The notes under the pieces were generated by a model. The model made no database searches. It saw only the letters and a program-made list of their open reading frames with translations, and was not told where the DNA came from. DNA of 64,000 bases, from assembly GCA_003163855.1 (NCBI GenBank), contig PLRJ01000087.1:12479-76478 (forward strand), read 5' to 3'. Below are positions 35,505-43,834 of this stretch, piece after piece. Both the position numbers and the translations under genes were made by a program. How positions within the stretch are numbered: position 1 is the first letter of the stretch; the number at the start of each line of letters is the position of its first letter. Origin of the DNA: Bryobacterales bacterium. Lineage in GTDB: Bacteria > Acidobacteriota > Terriglobia > Bryobacterales > Bryobacteraceae.

Positions 35505-36250
35505 ATCGATATCCAAACAACGCTACCATGCGGGTGCTTCGACTGCCGTTCACAAATCTTGAAGAAAAAATGAAAAATTTCAAATAACTTGCTCCTCAAC
35601 CACTTACAACGATTTTTGATCGACGGCCGCCAGCAGCATCTCCGTTAGCCCTGCAACTCTTTGAAGGAAAGAGCGCAAAGGCGGCGGCGGTATCAACTGC
35701 TCCGCCGAAGGGGTTAACGAGTTCCTTTAATGGCGGCGCGAAGCCGCGTCCTTTGCGCTGTTGACAGGTAACCCCGGTTGAAAGGAGGAGGCAAGTCAAT
35801 TTAAAGTTTTTCTAAGCGCGGGTTGCATTTAGGCTGTTGCTTTATCGGTACGTGTCGATGAGAATAATCTGCCTTAGAACTTCTCCCGGCGTTCTGCACC
35901 ACTTTTCAGAGCTTCCAGCATAACTCCCCCCTCGTCGTTCGACCAGGATCAGGCTGACGTTGGCGCTGCTTTGAGTGCGTAGCACCCTCTAACGATAAAT
36001 TTCTATGGTTCACATCCAGCATTTGTAAGAACTAGCGTGTGGAAGCCGATGAGACTTTTGTGGCAAGTGAACCCCGAAATCGAAGTTCAAACTTGGGCCA
36101 CAAAGGCTTCAGCCCATTGCAGCGCGTTTGCCGCCGGTAGGCTCCTCCTCGTGCAAAGCGTTTCTTCGTGGTGGCGTGAGCTTCACAACATTGCTTTGCC
36201 CCGCTGGCGGTAACGCCGGGCTTCGGGAACTAACGCTTTAAACAACTTAA
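35505..36250. other. Long intergenic region (about 750 bases) before paralog 2
   Basis: This divergent region contains no recognisable gene. An inverted repeat AGCGCAAAGG (35672-35681) matches 35750-35759 as a 10-bp stem with about 68 bases between, which could make a structured leader or regulatory RNA. No classic T-run follows it. The region must carry promoters for both the dehydrogenase gene (minus) and paralog 2 (plus). Confidence 0.4.
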
Positions 36251-36265
36251 GAGGTCTACGTTTTG
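36251..36265 (+). promoter_or_regulatory. Ribosome-binding site and TTG start of paralog 2
   Basis: GAGG (36251) followed by TCTACGTT and a TTG at 36263, eight bases apart. The same arrangement occurs before paralogs 1 and 3, so the TTG start is probably correct and the leader is under selection or recently copied. Confidence 0.7.
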
Positions 36266-39200
36266 GAATCGACATTACCACTCTGCCCGAAAAGAAGTCA
36301 TACCGGCCCTATCCGGTTTAGCACTCATAACCTATTTGCTTTCTTTCTCGTAAATCTGTGTGGCGCGGCATTGTTTGCGCAGAGCACTGATATTTCGATT
36401 GGCACAACAACACTGCAGCCATCTGTGAAACGGCTTGGCATCAACCTGGGTACGTTAGATTACTACGACTCGGGCCAGACCACGCAGAACCTTGTGATGA
36501 ACAATCCAGGGTTCGAAGGCCAGATATGGAATTCAACCATTCGCTGTGCATCAGGCACGGCGACCTCCTGCACCGATGAAGATCAATGGGCAGGCTGGCC
36601 GGCTGGTTTCTGGAATGGCGCAACTTTTGAAGTGTTTTACGGAGCGGCAGCGGGCCGCACCGGCACAGTGACCTATTCAACAGCGCCCGGCAACGGACAA
36701 GGATTGACGCTGAACTTTGCAAGCCCGGGTGTGGCGCCTGGAACCGGCGACTACCTGATTGTGCGCAAGACGGTGCCAGGGGGCTCAAGCGGCGGATGGT
36801 GGCCATCCACTTACGGCAACGGCACCATCGGAGACAACCTGACGGACCTCCCGCCCGGCACGCTGGGCAAGCAAACCGCTGTTTTGAGCGCGCCTACTTC
36901 GTCGGATGCAGCTTCGCTATCGGGCTTCTTCGACTCGGTCGCTGGAAAGACTTTCCTTCAACTGAACGGAACCTACCAACTGCAATTTAAGGCAAAGGGC
37001 ATTGGCGGTTCGAACCAGGTGCAAGTGATGGTGAGCCGCAATGGTGTAGGGACTTACTACAACCAACCAGTCACCTTATCAGGCAGTTGGAATACTTATA
37101 CGGTGAATTTCAGCGCTGCTGAGAATGGATCGGCCATCGGCATCGCGGGCGTGAATTTTGCGACAGTGGGAGCCGACGCTTTCGAACTGGACGACGTCAG
37201 CCTGGTGAAGACCAACGGCGACCCGACGAATACAACTGCTTTCCGCGACCCGGTGGTGAATGCATTACGCACTCTCCAGCCGGGCGTTCTGCGTTACTGG
37301 GGCGGCCAGTTAGGCGACACTCTGGATAACCTGCTGATGCCTCAGTTTGGCCGTCAGCGTGCCGGCTACTCGGCCTGGTGGACAGAATCGGATGCCATTG
37401 ATTACGGCTTGCACGACTTTCTGGTACTGTGCCAGACCATAGGCGCAGAGCCGTGGTTCGTAGTTCCATCAACCTTCTCCACCACGGACGCATCGAACCT
37501 GATTGAGTATCTGGGCGGCAATAGTAGCAGCACAGTTTATGGCGCCAAACGCGCCGCGCTGGGGCAGGCAACGCCCTGGACGCAAGTATTCAGCAAGATC
37601 CACCTTGAATTTGGCAACGAAGCCTGGAACGGAACGTTCAAAGGCGGCAGCATCGAATATTCAGAGCCTTATGGCGGCCGCGCGCAGACCATCTTTGGCG
37701 TGATGCAGGCGAATCCGTCGTTTGCGCCCAACAGCATTGACATGGTGCTGGGCGGACAGGCAGCGTATGTGGGCCGCAACAGCGACATTCAAAACAATTG
37801 CAATAACAACACGACTTTCGCTATCGCTCCCTACACCATGAGCCAGGTGGACAGCTATACCGACAACGAATCTCTCTACGGTTCGACCTTCGCTGAACCC
37901 GAGGCATTTATGTCCAGCAGCGGGTCGGCGGAAGGACTCACGCCGGGCATGGTTTATCAGAACTACCAGGCTATTCAAGGCTCCAACCATCCGGTGCCGC
38001 TGAGCTTCTACGAAATCAATCTCTCGACTCTGGCCGGTGCGATATCGCAGGACGCTCTGAACTCCTACACTCCGTCTCTGGGAGCGGGCCTGATGGTGGC
38101 CGACACGATGCTGCTTAGCATGCGTCAGTTCGGCGTCGTCAACCAACAGTTGTTTGCACTTCCGCAGTATTCCTTTAACCGGCCCGACGGCAAGAGCGTT
38201 CTCCTGTGGGGTTCGGTTGTGGATATGGGCGTCACCGATCGCAAGCGCCCTCAGTTCCTCGCCCTTCAATTGGCCAACCAGGCTCTCAGCAATGGTGCTG
38301 CGATGCTGCAGACCACGCACACGGGTGCGGACCCAACCTGGAATCAGCCTTCAGTGAACTCAGTGCAACTCAATGGAGCGCACTTCCTTCATTCGTTCGC
38401 TTTCTCGAATAATGGAACCGGGTCAGTGGTTGTCTTCAACCTGTCGCGAAGCTCGTCTTTGCCGGTTACTTTCAGTGGACCGAACGCGCCATCGGGCACA
38501 GTTCAAATGCAGCAGCTAACCTCTGCCAACCCAACCGACACGAACGAAGCCGCCAATATCGTGAACATCGTGCCTTCGACTCTGAACGGGTTCGTGGGAT
38601 CGTCGGGCCTGACCCTGCCTCCCTACTCAATGACAGTTCTTACCTGGACCACAACATCGAATCCGGCGCCGGTGATTTCAGCCGTGGCCGCTTCGAACAT
38701 CTCAGGAACATCGGCCACAATTAGCTGGACCACTGATCAGCCTTCCTCTTCAATCGTCAACTACGGAACCAGCAGCGCTTACGGTTCCGCCTCTCCTCTG
38801 AACTCTACGCTAACGACTGCCCACTCCGTAACTCTCGCCGGTCTGACGCAGGGCGTTACTTACAACTATCAGGTTGCTTCCGCCAATTCTGCCGGTACTA
38901 CCTCTACTTCCAGCAACTACACATTTGCTACTACGGCAGCGGCGCCGCCGGTTGTCTCCGGAGTTACGGCCACGGCCATCAGCGCAAACTCAGCCACCAT
39001 CGTCTGGAATACCGACCAGCCTTCTTCTGCGCTGGTCCAGTATGGAACCACGAGTGCTTACGGTTCAACCTCAGCGCTGAGTTCCTCCCTAACCGCGGCA
39101 CACGCGATCACGATCACCGGCTTAACATCGGGCACGGTCTACAACTACGATGTCGTCTCTGCCAACGCAGCTGGCAAGTCCACGACGTCAGGAAACTTCA

Positions 39201-40336
39201 CATTTACCACTCTGACCGTGCCGCCGGTTATCTCAGCGGTGAGCGCCACGAGCATCAGCGCCACTTCGGCGACCATCGTCTGGACCACAGATCAGGCTTC
39301 GTCGTCGCAAGTGCAGTACGGAACGACGACTTCTTACGGTTCTAGCTCGGCCCTGAACTCTTCGCTGGTCACTACGCACTCAGTAACACTTAACGGATTA
39401 ACGCCGGGCGCCACTTACAACTACGCTGTGGTTTCCGCTAACTTCGCAGGCAACTCGGCCACCTCCGCTAACTTTAGCTTCACCACCCCGTCGGCCGCTC
39501 CTGCCATTTCGGCAGTAACCGCCGGCAACCTAACAACTACTTCGGCCACCATCGCCTGGACGACAAACCAGCCGAGCAACTCGCAAGTCCTGTACGGCGC
39601 AACAACAGCCTATGGTTCGTCCACCAGCATCAACTACAACTTGGTCACGGCACACTCAGTCGCGTTGACTGGATTAACGCCCGGCACAACTTACAACTAT
39701 GCCGTTGTTTCGCAAAACGCCTCCGGCAATACCAGCACATCGAGCAACTTCACCTTCACCACCAGCCCGGCGGCGGCTTCTCCGACCCCCGGTCCGCAGG
39801 TAGGCTATGTAGCCTTCTGGGGCATCACGGGATCAAGCATAACCATCTCATGGTCTACCAATACGCTTGCCACGACCGCAGTAGCGTACGGCACAACATC
39901 GGCCCTGGGTCAGATGAGTCCGGTGCAAACGGCCTTAACCGCTAATCACGGAGTCGTTTTGACGGGCTTGAACGGCGGAACCACCTATTACTTCGTCGCT
40001 CAGTCTACCGATGCTAACGGTAATACTGGTTCCTCGACGATGTATAGCTTTACCACGGCTAATACAAACCCGCCGGTGATCACCGGCATCAACGTAACAC
40101 CGGGCAGCGGCAATACCGCTACCATCAGCTGGACCACCAACGTGCCGGCGGTGAGTTGGGTCACCTTCGGGACGAGCACCAGCTACGGACACTGGTCGCA
40201 GTTCACTTCACCCACAACCAACCCGCAACCTGCAATGGGGTGGGTTCCAAGCGGCGTGGTTCACTATCAACTGCATAGCGTAGACTCTTCCGGACATGAG
40301 GAAGATTCGCCGGACTACACGTTCGTCGAGCCTTAA
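36263..40336 (+). CDS. Secreted GH-like protein with six FN3 repeats (paralog 2 of 3)
   Basis: The 1357-residue protein shares the whole plan of paralog 1: signal peptide (NLFAFFLVNLCGAALFAQ), CBM-like domain, glycosidase-like core with LEFGNEAW and FYEINLSTL Glu sites, beta-sandwich, then an array of six FN3 domains and the common cap ending FVEP. Its FN3 array has four type-A repeats plus one type B and the cap. The start TTG 36263 is supported by the conserved leader. A perfect terminator follows the gene. It is the largest of the three and stands alone between two intergenic regions. Confidence 0.87.
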   Translation: MESTLPLCPKRSHTGPIRFSTHNLFAFFLVNLCGAALFAQSTDISIGTTTLQPSVKRLGINLGTLDYYDSGQTTQNLVMNNPGFEGQIWNSTIRCASGTATSCTDEDQWAGWPAGFWNGATFEVFYGAAAGRTGTVTYSTAPGNGQGLTLNFASPGVAPGTGDYLIVRKTVPGGSSGGWWPSTYGNGTIGDNLTDLPPGTLGKQTAVLSAPTSSDAASLSGFFDSVAGKTFLQLNGTYQLQFKAKGIGGSNQVQVMVSRNGVGTYYNQPVTLSGSWNTYTVNFSAAENGSAIGIAGVNFATVGADAFELDDVSLVKTNGDPTNTTAFRDPVVNALRTLQPGVLRYWGGQLGDTLDNLLMPQFGRQRAGYSAWWTESDAIDYGLHDFLVLCQTIGAEPWFVVPSTFSTTDASNLIEYLGGNSSSTVYGAKRAALGQATPWTQVFSKIHLEFGNEAWNGTFKGGSIEYSEPYGGRAQTIFGVMQANPSFAPNSIDMVLGGQAAYVGRNSDIQNNCNNNTTFAIAPYTMSQVDSYTDNESLYGSTFAEPEAFMSSSGSAEGLTPGMVYQNYQAIQGSNHPVPLSFYEINLSTLAGAISQDALNSYTPSLGAGLMVADTMLLSMRQFGVVNQQLFALPQYSFNRPDGKSVLLWGSVVDMGVTDRKRPQFLALQLANQALSNGAAMLQTTHTGADPTWNQPSVNSVQLNGAHFLHSFAFSNNGTGSVVVFNLSRSSSLPVTFSGPNAPSGTVQMQQLTSANPTDTNEAANIVNIVPSTLNGFVGSSGLTLPPYSMTVLTWTTTSNPAPVISAVAASNISGTSATISWTTDQPSSSIVNYGTSSAYGSASPLNSTLTTAHSVTLAGLTQGVTYNYQVASANSAGTTSTSSNYTFATTAAAPPVVSGVTATAISANSATIVWNTDQPSSALVQYGTTSAYGSTSALSSSLTAAHAITITGLTSGTVYNYDVVSANAAGKSTTSGNFTFTTLTVPPVISAVSATSISATSATIVWTTDQASSSQVQYGTTTSYGSSSALNSSLVTTHSVTLNGLTPGATYNYAVVSANFAGNSATSANFSFTTPSAAPAISAVTAGNLTTTSATIAWTTNQPSNSQVLYGATTAYGSSTSINYNLVTAHSVALTGLTPGTTYNYAVVSQNASGNTSTSSNFTFTTSPAAASPTPGPQVGYVAFWGITGSSITISWSTNTLATTAVAYGTTSALGQMSPVQTALTANHGVVLTGLNGGTTYYFVAQSTDANGNTGSSTMYSFTTANTNPPVITGINVTPGSGNTATISWTTNVPAVSWVTFGTSTSYGHWSQFTSPTTNPQPAMGWVPSGVVHYQLHSVDSSGHEEDSPDYTFVEP
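38660..40333 (+). repeat. Six tandem FN3 repeats in paralog 2
   Basis: Repeats of about 90 codons: four type A (each with SATI-x-W-T-T-D/N-Q), one type B (YVAFWGITGSSITISWSTN), then the terminal cap with AMGWVPSGVVHYQLHSVD. The type-A repeats are the most alike and look recently multiplied. Confidence 0.8.
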
Positions 40337-40360
40337 TCCTTAAAGCAAAACGCCCGCAAC

Positions 40361-40410
40361 AAAGCGCCAGCGACGGACCCAAGTCCGTGCTGGCGCTTTC
40401 TTTCTTTTTG
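40361..40410 (+). terminator. Intrinsic terminator after paralog 2
   Basis: AAAGCGCCAGC (40361-40371) pairs with its perfect complement at 40389-40399; the loop itself can form ACGGACC/AAGTCCGT. The stem is followed by CTTTCTTTTT. A strong rho-independent terminator 24 bases after the stop. Confidence 0.85.
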
Positions 40411-40564
40411 GGAACATCAGGCGTCTGTGACCGCGTAAGAACGCCGCGGATCGTCGACGCAAGAGGAGCCAAAGTAACAATCTGAAGATAGGGAATGGCG
40501 CGGTCGCGAGGGATGCCTGGTCTAAATCGCAGTCGAAAGACTCGGCAATTGCGGCCGGCAATTT

Positions 40565-41041
40565 TCAGGATGACCCCAACAGAGGTGGCATCCGTCTGCG
40601 GAATATGGCGAGAATCCAATAGCCGATCATGACACCGAACGCGTTTAATAGTATGTCGTCGACATCGAATATTCCTACACGGAACAAGACTTCTGTTCCT
40701 TCCATAGCAAGACCAACGGCAACCGCGAGAACGAGCGAGCGTCGCCATGCCAGGCGTGGAGAGACAAGCGAAGCGAGCAATCCTACCGGCGTAAAAGGGA
40801 AGATGTTCCCGAGTAAATTTACCGCCGCTATGAAGCGATTCGGACGGCCGTTCAGAAAAGGCCAGATGGTATTGAACGGCGTGAAGTTTCCCGGACCAGT
40901 GTGGGTGCCGTTGAACTTCAGCCTCAGATGGCCGATGTGAATCATAGGCGCGGCCTTGAACACCACGAGTGTGATCAGAAGCGCGCTATAGCCAATGAGA
41001 GCGCACAGTGCGACCCAACGCATTCTTTTCACGAAGATCAC
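40565..41041 (-). CDS. VanZ-like membrane protein
   Basis: The 158-residue protein has four to five membrane segments and the VanZ-family signs GPGNFTPFNTIWPF and NLLGNIFPFTPVGLLASLV followed by a conserved E in AMEGTEVLFRVGIFDVDDIL. VanZ proteins have been tied to teicoplanin resistance and, in many bacteria, sit in glycan or exosortase loci with unknown function. A role in the polysaccharide system is likely from the position only. It starts with GTG at 41041. Confidence 0.8.
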   Translation of the reverse strand: MIFVKRMRWVALCALIGYSALLITLVVFKAAPMIHIGHLRLKFNGTHTGPGNFTPFNTIWPFLNGRPNRFIAAVNLLGNIFPFTPVGLLASLVSPRLAWRRSLVLAVAVGLAMEGTEVLFRVGIFDVDDILLNAFGVMIGYWILAIFRRRMPPLLGSS

Positions 41042-41136
41042 TCACACCAGACTCCAGCCAGTGTTGCCTCTTTCTTCATCTAGCGCACTTGCAGTAAGAG
41101 CTAAGATCGGCCCTCCACCATACGGTCGGGCTTAGT

Positions 41137-41350
41137 CTAAATGGCCGCTGCAGCATGGTAACCATCCATCCGGGGAATCTGGCAATCCATCAGCACTAGG
41201 TCAAATTGCTGAGCTTCCAACGCGGTCGGTGCGAGCACTCCGTCGTCCGCCAAATCACATTCGCAACGCAGCATCTTAACGATTCCCGGCTGAGAGCCAG
41301 GGCTTTGTCCCACTTGTTTTTGCTGCGCGATGTCCTGTTTAATCCCCAAC
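41137..41350 (-). pseudogene. Response-regulator receiver fragment
   Basis: The frame ending at 41137 reads LRCECDLADDGV and then EAQQFDLVLMDCQIPRMDGY, which is the core of a CheY-like receiver with the phosphorylatable Asp in VLMDC. The segment before it (NKWDKALALS in another frame) also matches the receiver start, so a frameshift is present. The C-terminal half (Thr/Ser and Lys motifs) and any output or kinase domain are missing. It is a remnant of a two-component protein. Confidence 0.7.
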
Positions 41351-41386
41351 ATGCGAAGCGGCGTTTCGTCGGCCTCAGAGCGGGCG

Positions 41387-42421
41387 TCAGCCCTGGTGCG
41401 AAAAGCGTTCCTTCATGCGAAGGAAAACCGATTCGTACCAGCGGAAACTCGCCTGCGCCACAAAGTAAGTGATCACCGATCCACATCCGAAGAGCGCAAT
41501 CGGGGGAAGCGGGGCCGCTTTCCTTAAGAAGCCAAGACAAAGCTGGTGCAGCATGTACATGCCATAACTGACGCGGCCGATGGATTGGAAAGGCTCCCAG
41601 TCAAAGAACCACGCCAAGGCGTGATCGGGGCGGATGACGGAGGAGACCACCAAGCAGGTCATGGCAATTGAAAGCGGAAGTTCGTGGGCGTTGATCCAGG
41701 CCAGAATCATAACAGCGGCCAGCCAGAGAAGACTGCAAGCCCTGGGATAAGTTATAGCAGCTATATATTTAAAGCTGATAGGGTTGTCTAACGCATGTGC
41801 CGCCAGGACGCCAAGAACAAGCGGGGCCGAGATCTTGGCAATAACGATTCCCAGCGGAAAGAAGCCGGACGCCGTATGAAGCGCTAGGGCGACTAACAGA
41901 GCCGGCACGGCGAAGGAGCGGAAATACTTCTCAAGTGAAGGAACCACTAAGTAGAACTGCTCCTCCGTTGCCAGTGACCAGGAGTAGTAGAAAATGACCT
42001 GCGCGCCTAGCGGAACAAACCAATTGGAGGTGTAGGTGGCAAAGAAAGGAAGATTGTGGAAGAATTCCATGCCAGCCTGGGTATGCCGTTGCGTGGCAAA
42101 GACTAGAACCACATAAACCAGCAGGACAGCGTAATAGAGCGGAAAGATTCTCAGCGACCGGCGCGCATAGAACTTGGGAAGAGAGATCTCGCCGAACTTG
42201 CGCCGCTCCCTTAACAGCAAAGTAGTAATGAGAAAGCCGCTGATGGCAAAAAAGATCTGGACGCCTAGGAAGCCTTTTCCAATTTCGGTGGCATGATGCC
42301 AGATTACGGCTAGAATACTGAAGCAGCGCAGGCCGTCAAGCGAAGCAAACTTCTTGATCTTTAGGAACTCGGCGTGTCGACTGACATGGACATCCGCAGG
42401 ACTGGATAAAACTGAACTCAT
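41387..42421 (-). CDS. Acyltransferase family 3 (OafA/YrhL-like) membrane enzyme
   Basis: About 344 residues with ten membrane segments. The typical start SLDGLRCFSILAVIWHHATE carries the catalytic-type His, followed by GVQIFFAISGFLITTLLLRE, FYARRSLRIFPLYYAVLLVY and YSWSLATEEQFYLVVPSLEK. Such enzymes acetylate (or acylate) polysaccharide sugars from acyl-CoA or a lipid donor. Start ATG 42421 is chosen; a TTG seven codons earlier is possible. It lies just after the GT4 gene, with 24 bases between, and probably decorates the glycan made by the locus. Confidence 0.9.
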   Translation of the reverse strand: MSSVLSSPADVHVSRHAEFLKIKKFASLDGLRCFSILAVIWHHATEIGKGFLGVQIFFAISGFLITTLLLRERRKFGEISLPKFYARRSLRIFPLYYAVLLVYVVLVFATQRHTQAGMEFFHNLPFFATYTSNWFVPLGAQVIFYYSWSLATEEQFYLVVPSLEKYFRSFAVPALLVALALHTASGFFPLGIVIAKISAPLVLGVLAAHALDNPISFKYIAAITYPRACSLLWLAAVMILAWINAHELPLSIAMTCLVVSSVIRPDHALAWFFDWEPFQSIGRVSYGMYMLHQLCLGFLRKAAPLPPIALFGCGSVITYFVAQASFRWYESVFLRMKERFSHQG

Positions 42422-42445
42422 TCTCTTTCGTATCGTATACAAGAC

Positions 42446-43702
42446 TCATGTGTGCGCCATGTGCTTTACGATCTCACTCCGCTCCTTAAATAAATCCTCA
42501 TCGTTAAATCGCTTTCCATTAGCTGCCGCCTGTGACAGCAAGCGCCTCAGTTCGCTTCGCCTGCCAGATAGTTCAGCAATTCTTTCGCCAAGAGCCTGCC
42601 AATCGTGCATGGGCACGTACGATCCGCCTCCCCGCTCGACCGTCAAATCCTGGGCGAAGGCATTATCATATCCCACAATCGCGGTGCCGCAGATCAGGGC
42701 CTCCAGCAAACAGCGCGGAGATTCGGGTGTAATGTGGGTGAAAAGCATCAGGTGTGAGTTGCGCAGGCCTTCGAGCAGGACTTTTCGATCGGACACGAAC
42801 CCGGCCAGGTTCACCATGCCATTTAGCCCAAGAGCGTTGATTTCAGCCTCTACCTTGGGGCGCAACTCGCCGTCGCCATACCAAGTGGCGCTGACGGCGA
42901 CGCCTTTATCGCGTGCACGGCCAATCGCCTTTACCCACTCAAGCGGAGCTTTCATCTCAGCCATTCTGCCGGCATAGGCGATGCGCAGTTCGTTCGAATT
43001 GCACACTTCTTGCAGTTTAACTTCCATTTCCTGAGCGGAAATGGCGTCTGAGGGTTTCGTGTGCACGTCGTGCACGATGTGGTTGTTCTTACACCAGGGT
43101 GAATACGCGGCATAACATTCCTGCCCATGCCACAAACCGGCGGCGCAAGGGGTAATGACATACCGATGATAGCGGTCCATCAGATCCGCTTCGATTCTCT
43201 TCTTCCAGGCACGCGGGCCGGTGCTGCCTGATGCCAATTTGCGTAGAAGCTGCGATTCAACGCGATCGGTATGGATAGCATAGGGGCGCCCTTGTTTCTT
43301 CGCTTCGACGGCCGCGAGTGCCGCCCAATCGCCTACGAGCCCGCCAATGGCGAACTGCAAATACTCGCAGGCTTTGATTTGCTCCGCCAGAAGTTTGCGA
43401 CAGCGCGGATAGTTCCGCACAAAATCTTTGATTCCATAGGCCCAGGGCAGAGGTATGCAAGTAACGCGATCGTTCAGGACACTGGTGGTGTCCTCCCACA
43501 CAATGGTCTTGTCCGCCTGCGCAATCTCCTCAGGCATTACTGGCGCAGCGGCAACAACCTTTGAGAAATTGTCCGCCCAGCGATTCAAACCATTGCACGC
43601 CTGCGCTTCAAAGAGGAGCCTATTTCCTTTCAGGCGGAACGGGACGGGCAGTACAAGAAGCATGCTCCCCGGAACAAACGAAGCCACTGAGTCGATTACC
43701 AT
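42446..43702 (-). CDS. Glycosyltransferase, GT-B fold (GT4 type)
   Basis: The protein of about 418 residues has a GT-B plan. The C-terminal half contains GLNGMVNLAGFVSDRKVLLE, followed by HLMLFTHITPESPRCLLEAL and the donor-binding IVGYDNAFAQDL, typical of GT4 enzymes that retain configuration. It adds a sugar to the lipid-linked repeat unit. Start ATG 43702 is one of several; the TTG/GTG at 43726 gives nine more residues. Its downstream neighbour is the acyltransferase and its upstream neighbour is paralog 3 on the same strand. Confidence 0.85.
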   Translation of the reverse strand: MVIDSVASFVPGSMLLVLPVPFRLKGNRLLFEAQACNGLNRWADNFSKVVAAAPVMPEEIAQADKTIVWEDTTSVLNDRVTCIPLPWAYGIKDFVRNYPRCRKLLAEQIKACEYLQFAIGGLVGDWAALAAVEAKKQGRPYAIHTDRVESQLLRKLASGSTGPRAWKKRIEADLMDRYHRYVITPCAAGLWHGQECYAAYSPWCKNNHIVHDVHTKPSDAISAQEMEVKLQEVCNSNELRIAYAGRMAEMKAPLEWVKAIGRARDKGVAVSATWYGDGELRPKVEAEINALGLNGMVNLAGFVSDRKVLLEGLRNSHLMLFTHITPESPRCLLEALICGTAIVGYDNAFAQDLTVERGGGSYVPMHDWQALGERIAELSGRRSELRRLLSQAAANGKRFNDEDLFKERSEIVKHMAHT

Positions 43703-43834
43703 TCTTAATTCAAGCGGAGTGTACAAGCCAATTGTGGTACTCGCGACTGATTTTTCGCAATATACTCGTGTACTGGCTTGTTCTGGGAGCGAGAGACGGA
43801 CTAAGCGACCTAATCCGTCGGATGGAGCAGTAGC

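Noticed and set aside
38660-40333. Regularly spaced similar DNA segments that might be a CRISPR or satellite
   Set aside because: They are coding FN3 repeats of about 270 bases, too long and divergent for a CRISPR.
40565-41041. VanZ near secreted proteins, suggesting an exosortase/PEP-CTERM system
   Set aside because: None of the large secreted proteins ends in a PEP or LPXTG-like motif with a membrane helix and basic tail, and no exosortase is present.
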